A stretch of 8,826 bases of DNA. Origin: Puniceicoccales bacterium. GTDB lineage: Bacteria > Verrucomicrobiota > Verrucomicrobiia > Opitutales > UBA953. The translations under genes were made by a program, and so were the position numbers. Location: contig JAITXH010000001.1 of NCBI GenBank assembly GCA_031284845.1, positions 1-8,826 on the forward strand, read 5' to 3'. The number at the start of each line of letters is the position of its first letter. The stretch's first letter is position 1. The notes beneath the pieces were generated by a model. That model was not told the DNA's origin. It saw nothing but the letters and a program-made list of their open reading frames with translations, and did no database searches. Shown piece by piece: positions 7,418 to 8,826 of this stretch.

Positions 7418-7462
7418 GAGAATCCGGCCAGTATTGTCCAATCTTTTGGATGCGGGGATGCG
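7418..7462 (-). promoter_or_regulatory. Conserved upstream box, copy B (before methyltransferase gene)
   Basis: On the minus strand this reads CGCATCC (7462-7456), a 6-base gap, CCAAAAGATTGGACAA (7449-7434, identical to copy A), then 16 bases ending ATTCTC before the mini-ORF. Within those 16 bases 10 match copy A without gaps. The genes downstream are unrelated, so the upstream module itself is what is shared. It lies in the divergent region with rpsT and is the best candidate promoter or leader for the methyltransferase. Confidence 0.6.
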
Positions 7463-7500
7463 TGGGTATGCCTGTTAATGCGGAACTTTGTTTTTCGGCG

Positions 7501-7530
7501 TTGACATGCCGCGCCTTGCCGCCATCCACC
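7501..7530 (+). promoter_or_regulatory. rpsT: Possible rpsT promoter (-35-like TTGACA)
   Basis: A perfect TTGACA lies at 7501-7506, 47 bases before the rpsT ATG, in the divergent region where a promoter is expected. The bases 17 downstream (around 7524-7529, ATCCAC) are a poor -10 match, so only the -35 half is supported. No Shine-Dalgarno sequence precedes the ATG. Confidence 0.35.
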
Positions 7531-7553
7531 AATGACGAAAAACCGCATAACGC

Positions 7554-7823
7554 ATGGCAAATATAAAGTCCGCCCAAAAAAACATCCGCAAGACCGCACG
7601 CCGCACTGAGGCCAATAAGGCTATCAGGAGCCGTCTTAAAACACTTTCTAAAAATGCAACCGCCGCCCTGAAAAGCGGGGATGCTGCAAAGACGTCTGCT
7701 GCCGTGTCCGTCACGGCTTCCGCTTTTGATAAAGCCGTCAAGAGTGGAGTCATCCACAAGAACAAGGCCAGCCGTTTGAAATCCAAATTGGCTAAGGCTG
7801 TCACCAAGACAGTAAAAAAGTAA
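7554..7823 (+). CDS. rpsT: 30S ribosomal protein S20
   Basis: S20 binds 16S rRNA early in assembly of the small subunit. The 89-residue product has the usual family length and a typical start, MANIKSAQKNIRKTARR, and is mostly helical, rich in Lys, Ala and Ser, with late IHKNKASRLKSKL. The first codons of the gene are AT-richer than its surroundings, which may help initiation given that no Shine-Dalgarno sequence is present. It is transcribed away from the methyltransferase gene and is followed by two hairpin terminators. Classic S20 autoregulation cannot be judged from this sequence. Confidence 0.98.
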   Translation: MANIKSAQKNIRKTARRTEANKAIRSRLKTLSKNATAALKSGDAAKTSAAVSVTASAFDKAVKSGVIHKNKASRLKSKLAKAVTKTVKK

Positions 7824-7844
7824 TCCTTTTTCTCCAGGGACCGA

Positions 7845-7877
7845 CTCGTCTATTTTTCGGAAGAGACGAGGCGTTTT
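7845..7877 (+). terminator. First intrinsic terminator after rpsT
   Basis: CTCGTCT (7845-7851) pairs with AGACGAG (7864-7870), a seven-pair stem with a 12-base loop, followed by GCGTTTTCT. It starts 21 bases after the rpsT stop. The U-run is modest, so it may be leaky; a stronger terminator follows. Confidence 0.6.
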
Positions 7878-7879
7878 CT

Positions 7880-7897
7880 GTGAAACAGGCGAGTTAA
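7880..7897 (+). other. Possible degenerate third copy of the mini-ORF
   Basis: GTG AAA CAG GCG AGT TAA resembles the two leftward mini-ORFs: the 17 bases TGAAACAGGCGAGTTAA match each of them at 14 positions. It lies between the two terminators and upstream of the pseudouridine synthase gene. It lacks the 16-base upstream box and does not abut a start codon, so it may be chance or a decayed copy. Confidence 0.25.
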
Positions 7898-7908
7898 CTT
7901 TCCCCTCT

Positions 7909-7945
7909 CCGATGCCGTTTGTTCTTTTCGGCATCGGTTTTTTTT
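7909..7945 (+). terminator. Second, strong intrinsic terminator (possible attenuator of the synthase gene)
   Basis: CCGATGCCG (7909-7917) and CGGCATCGG (7929-7937) form a perfect nine-pair stem with an 11-base loop, followed directly by eight T. It is a textbook rightward terminator. Its T-run ends only 11 bases before the GTG of the pseudouridine synthase gene, so it is either the main rpsT terminator or a control element for that gene. The minus strand has no matching U-run. Confidence 0.88.
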
Positions 7946-7956
7946 AGTCATCCACC

Positions 7957-8775
7957 GTGCATTCTTCTGAAAAAAAACGATTTGCCGGTTTCCCGCCGCC
8001 GTTGCTTGGGCCTGTGCCGTTGCGCCTCAGAGTGCTGCACGCAAGAGACGGCCATGCGGTGCTCGAAAAACCTGCCGGTGTGCCTTGGGAGCGCTCCGCC
8101 CTCGACGCTCCATCTGGAGTGGTCGAGGCTTTGCGTGAGCAACTCGACGCCGGCAAACCGGAACTGCTCGCGCTCGGGCTGTGCCGCCCGGCTTCAGTCT
8201 GGCCGCTCGAAACGGAACTCGCGGGGCCGGGCTTGCTCGCCTCTTCCGGAGAGGCGCTCGCTCGCTGGCGCAATGCGTTTGGCTCAGAGCAACTCAGGTT
8301 TTATTTCGAGTTTCTGGCTGCGGATGCCGGGCTTGACGATTCTTTCGAGTGTTCGCTTCCCGTCGCGCAGCATGTCGGCAAGCCCGTTGCGCTTGTCTCG
8401 CGCAACACGGGGAAGAAGAGCATGACTTTTTTCCGGCGCGTCCAGCGTGCCGGGGACTGGAGTTGGTGGGAGGCCGTAAGTACCTATCCGCGTTACCATC
8501 AGGTGCGCTTGCATGCGGCGGAAAGCGGCCTGCGCATCGTCGGCGAGTCGTTATACGCCGATGGCGGAGTGCTCACTCTGGCCGGGCTGTTGCCCCGGCA
8601 CCGCCTCAATAAGGGAGATGATCGCCCGTTGCACGATGGCATTTGTCTGCGCTTGGCGTCGGTGGATTGCACTGGCGCGGGAGTGGACGGATGGACAACT
8701 CTTACCGCATCGGAACCGGAAAAGTGGACGGCGTTGCGCAAGCGGCAGGCGGCGCAATGCGGACGTCAGGCATAA
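7957..8775 (+). CDS. RluA-like pseudouridine synthase homologue with altered catalytic motif
   Basis: RluA-family enzymes convert uridine to pseudouridine in rRNA or tRNA. This 272-residue protein follows the fold: VLEKPAGVPWE (35-45; usual LxKPxGxxxh), the catalytic-loop region VWPLETELAGPGLLA (81-95), then PRYHQVRLHA (178-187; usual RtHQiRvH), GLRIVGESLYADGG (191-204) and RPLHDGICLRL (223-233). The usual HRLDxxTSG reads WPLETELAG, so the invariant Asp is Glu (E85, codon GAA) and the preceding Arg is Pro. It may be inactive, altered in chemistry or mainly RNA-binding. The start is GTG: an in-frame TAG at 7945-7947 blocks any earlier start, no ATG lies before the first motif, and no Shine-Dalgarno sequence is visible. 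No S4 domain is present. The target RNA is unknown. Confidence 0.85.
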   Translation: MHSSEKKRFAGFPPPLLGPVPLRLRVLHARDGHAVLEKPAGVPWERSALDAPSGVVEALREQLDAGKPELLALGLCRPASVWPLETELAGPGLLASSGEALARWRNAFGSEQLRFYFEFLAADAGLDDSFECSLPVAQHVGKPVALVSRNTGKKSMTFFRRVQRAGDWSWWEAVSTYPRYHQVRLHAAESGLRIVGESLYADGGVLTLAGLLPRHRLNKGDDRPLHDGICLRLASVDCTGAGVDGWTTLTASEPEKWTALRKRQAAQCGRQA

Positions 8776-8826
8776 AAAAGCTCAAGGTAGTGCCCGAATA
8801 CGTATTGTTTGTAGCGTTGGTTTCCC
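8766..8826 (-). CDS. Possible 3' end of a leftward gene of unknown function
   Basis: On the minus strand one frame is open from the right edge to TGA at 8768-8766 and gives a peptide ending RYKQYVFGHYLELFYA. The composition looks like a real protein end rather than a shadow, and convergent placement is common. If real, its stop overlaps the end of the synthase gene by 10 bases. Only about 19 codons are visible and another frame is also open, so the call is weak and no function can be given. Confidence 0.35.
   Translation of the reverse strand, partial: GNQRYKQYVFGHYLELFYA

Noticed and set aside
7532..7609. 25-codon frame starting 22 bases before rpsT and overlapping it
   Set aside because: Most of it lies inside rpsT in another frame; a shadow of the Lys/Arg-rich S20 codons with no supporting signal.
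7401..7934. N-terminal extension of the methyltransferase to a 451-codon frame
   Set aside because: The added part is antisense to rpsT and its terminator, shows no family similarity, and bypasses the mini-ORF/ATG junction.
7919..8425. 168-codon rightward frame overlapping the synthase gene
   Set aside because: It is the shifted frame of the pseudouridine synthase homologue, which has recognisable family motifs.

Overview
The window reads as ordinary chromosomal DNA from a GC-rich Gram-negative bacterium. It is most likely in the PVC group and probably Verrucomicrobiota (Opitutae-like). The reasons are an enlarged SecA (1007 residues, with a long insert and no cysteine zinc tail), a large AsmA-like envelope protein, and a RluA-like pseudouridine synthase of divergent type. 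This placement is an inference from protein character, not from a search.

Layout. Positions 1-7400 are transcribed leftward (minus strand), in the order TrmH/SpoU-type RNA methyltransferase (7400-6579), a hairpin terminator, secA (6501-3478), rnhB (3453-2692), then a large open frame from 2566 off the left edge. That frame starts as a four-helix GtrA-type membrane domain and continues without a stop into a fifth membrane helix and an AsmA-like envelope domain. Rightward genes are rpsT (ribosomal protein S20, 7554-7823), two tandem hairpin terminators, and a RluA-like pseudouridine synthase homologue (7957-8775) with Glu in place of the catalytic Asp. The last 61 bases may hold the 3' end of another leftward gene.

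How the genes fit together. The mix is translation and RNA housekeeping (S20, RNA methyltransferase, pseudouridine synthase homologue), genome maintenance (RNase HII) and envelope biogenesis (SecA, GtrA/AsmA-like protein). No phage, insertion sequence, CRISPR array, tRNA or rRNA was seen.

Most notable. The methyltransferase gene and the GtrA/AsmA gene, nearly 5 kb apart and unrelated in sequence, are preceded by the same upstream module. It is a 16-base box (CCAAAAGATTGGACAA), exactly 16 further bases, and then a five-codon mini-ORF (MKRAR or MKRAG) whose TAA overlaps or directly abuts the start codon of the main gene. None of the six gene starts in the window has a visible Shine-Dalgarno sequence, so this module could be a combined promoter and translational-coupling leader. 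The second notable item is the GtrA-AsmA fusion, which would join a lipid-linked-sugar flippase-type domain to a putative lipid-transfer protein.
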